Assembly: GCA_900770585.1 (NCBI GenBank)
Contig: CAAGKW010000003.1
Coordinates: 1-6,959 of the forward strand
Direction of reading: 5' to 3'
Length of the DNA stretch: 6,959 nucleotides
Source: an uncultured Alistipes sp.
GTDB lineage: Bacteria; Bacteroidota; Bacteroidia; Bacteroidales; Rikenellaceae
Of this stretch, positions 6,794 to 6,959 are shown piece after piece (the first letter of the stretch is position 1; every line of letters begins with the position of its first letter). The notes under the pieces are model-generated. The model saw only the letters and a list, made by a program, of their open reading frames with translations. It was not told the origin of the DNA and searched no databases. The translations under genes and the position numbers were made by a program.

Positions 6794-6860
6794 CGTTGTA
6801 CTCTGTATTACGTCATTAAGCCGTGTAGCCGATTAATCTCTATATGAATATGCGATTGAG

Positions 6861-6905
6861 GCGAGAGACTCCAATCCTCGCCCGTTGGGCTCGGTGGAGT
6901 GACGC
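6861..6905. repeat. Imperfect hairpin / inverted repeat near the contig end
   Basis: A fold-back of about 45 bases. GCG 6861-6863 pairs with CGC 6903-6905, ACTCCA 6868-6873 with TGGAGT 6895-6900, CC 6876-6877 with GG 6893-6894, and GCCC 6880-6883 with GGGC 6887-6890 around a GTT loop. Small internal loops and a two-base bulge separate the stems. An alternative 6-bp stem, GGCGAG 6860-6865 with CTCGCC 6877-6882, would compete with it. There is no T-run, so it is not a standard terminator. A structured RNA or an intergenic repeat unit are both possible. Confidence 0.45.
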
Positions 6906-6959
6906 ATCTTACAACACTAATCTATGTGTTTCCGTTAAAATTTACACCCTCCTCCGTCA

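Larger units (their letters stand above)
6671..6959. other. Non-coding contig tail, no gene found
   Basis: This 289-base stretch follows the terminator and carries no convincing reading frame on either strand; frames entering from the right edge on the - strand hit stops within 12 codons. It holds a G-rich block (6671-6760), an AT palindrome (6776-6793), an imperfect hairpin (6861-6905) and a pyrimidine-rich end (6944-6959). I find no convincing Bacteroidales promoter (TTTG about 20 bases before TAnnTTTG). A short - strand frame reaching a stop near 6924 could be the last dozen codons of a convergent gene, but that cannot be shown. Confidence 0.7.

Noticed and set aside
6884..6890. GTTGGGC fits the integron attC core GTTRRRY
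   Set aside because: The matching RYYYAAC partner is absent at the right place, the GTT sits in a hairpin loop, and there is no integrase or gene cassette.
6840..6910. Possible tRNA in the structured tail
   Set aside because: No cloverleaf, no T-arm GTTCRA motif and no plausible acceptor stem could be found.
6671..6959. CRISPR array, insertion sequence or transposon remnant
   Set aside because: No regularly spaced direct repeats, no transposase-like frame and no terminal inverted repeats with target duplication are visible.

Overview
This window looks like a short, assembled contig from a Bacteroidales (Bacteroidota) organism, probably a gut or rumen commensal. The evidence is a SusC/SusD pair followed by two lipoproteins of Bacteroidales-specific types, AT-rich gene leaders without Shine-Dalgarno sequences, TAA stops throughout, and strongly biased codon use in the gene bodies (TTG for Leu, CGT for Arg, AAG for Lys, GAG for Glu). 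I cannot name the genus from the sequence. The first 33 bases are not biological: they are the Illumina TruSeq read-1 adapter/primer sequence left on the contig end.

Layout, all on the + strand: adapter (1-33); the C-terminal ~790 residues of a SusC/RagA-family TonB-dependent outer-membrane transporter, cut off at its 5' end by the contig edge (36-2399); a complete SusD/RagB-family surface lipoprotein (2420-4462); a DUF1735 + DUF4361-type lipoprotein (4493-5509); a lipoprotein with one clear and one divergent bacterial Ig-like (BIG2-type) domain and a C-terminal CBM6-like beta-sandwich (5530-6597); a strong intrinsic terminator with a UUCG tetraloop (6642-6670); then about 290 bases with no gene, holding a G-rich block, an AT palindrome and an imperfect hairpin before the contig ends. 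Gaps between the genes are only 20, 30 and 20 bases and I see no promoter or terminator in them, so the four genes probably form one transcript that ends at 6670.

Together this is the binding-and-uptake end of a polysaccharide utilization locus (PUL). The two lipoproteins and SusD would capture a glycan at the cell surface. SusD would act as the lid of the SusC barrel, and SusC would import oligosaccharides using TonB energy. No glycoside hydrolase, lyase, sulfatase or regulator is present, so the substrate cannot be read from this window. Such genes may lie upstream of the truncated susC-like gene or beyond the 3' edge. I see no previously undescribed system. The most useful points are the adapter artefact and the false gene start it creates, the domain architecture of the last lipoprotein, the evenly spaced TTAAA leader motif before each complete gene, and the structured non-coding tail.
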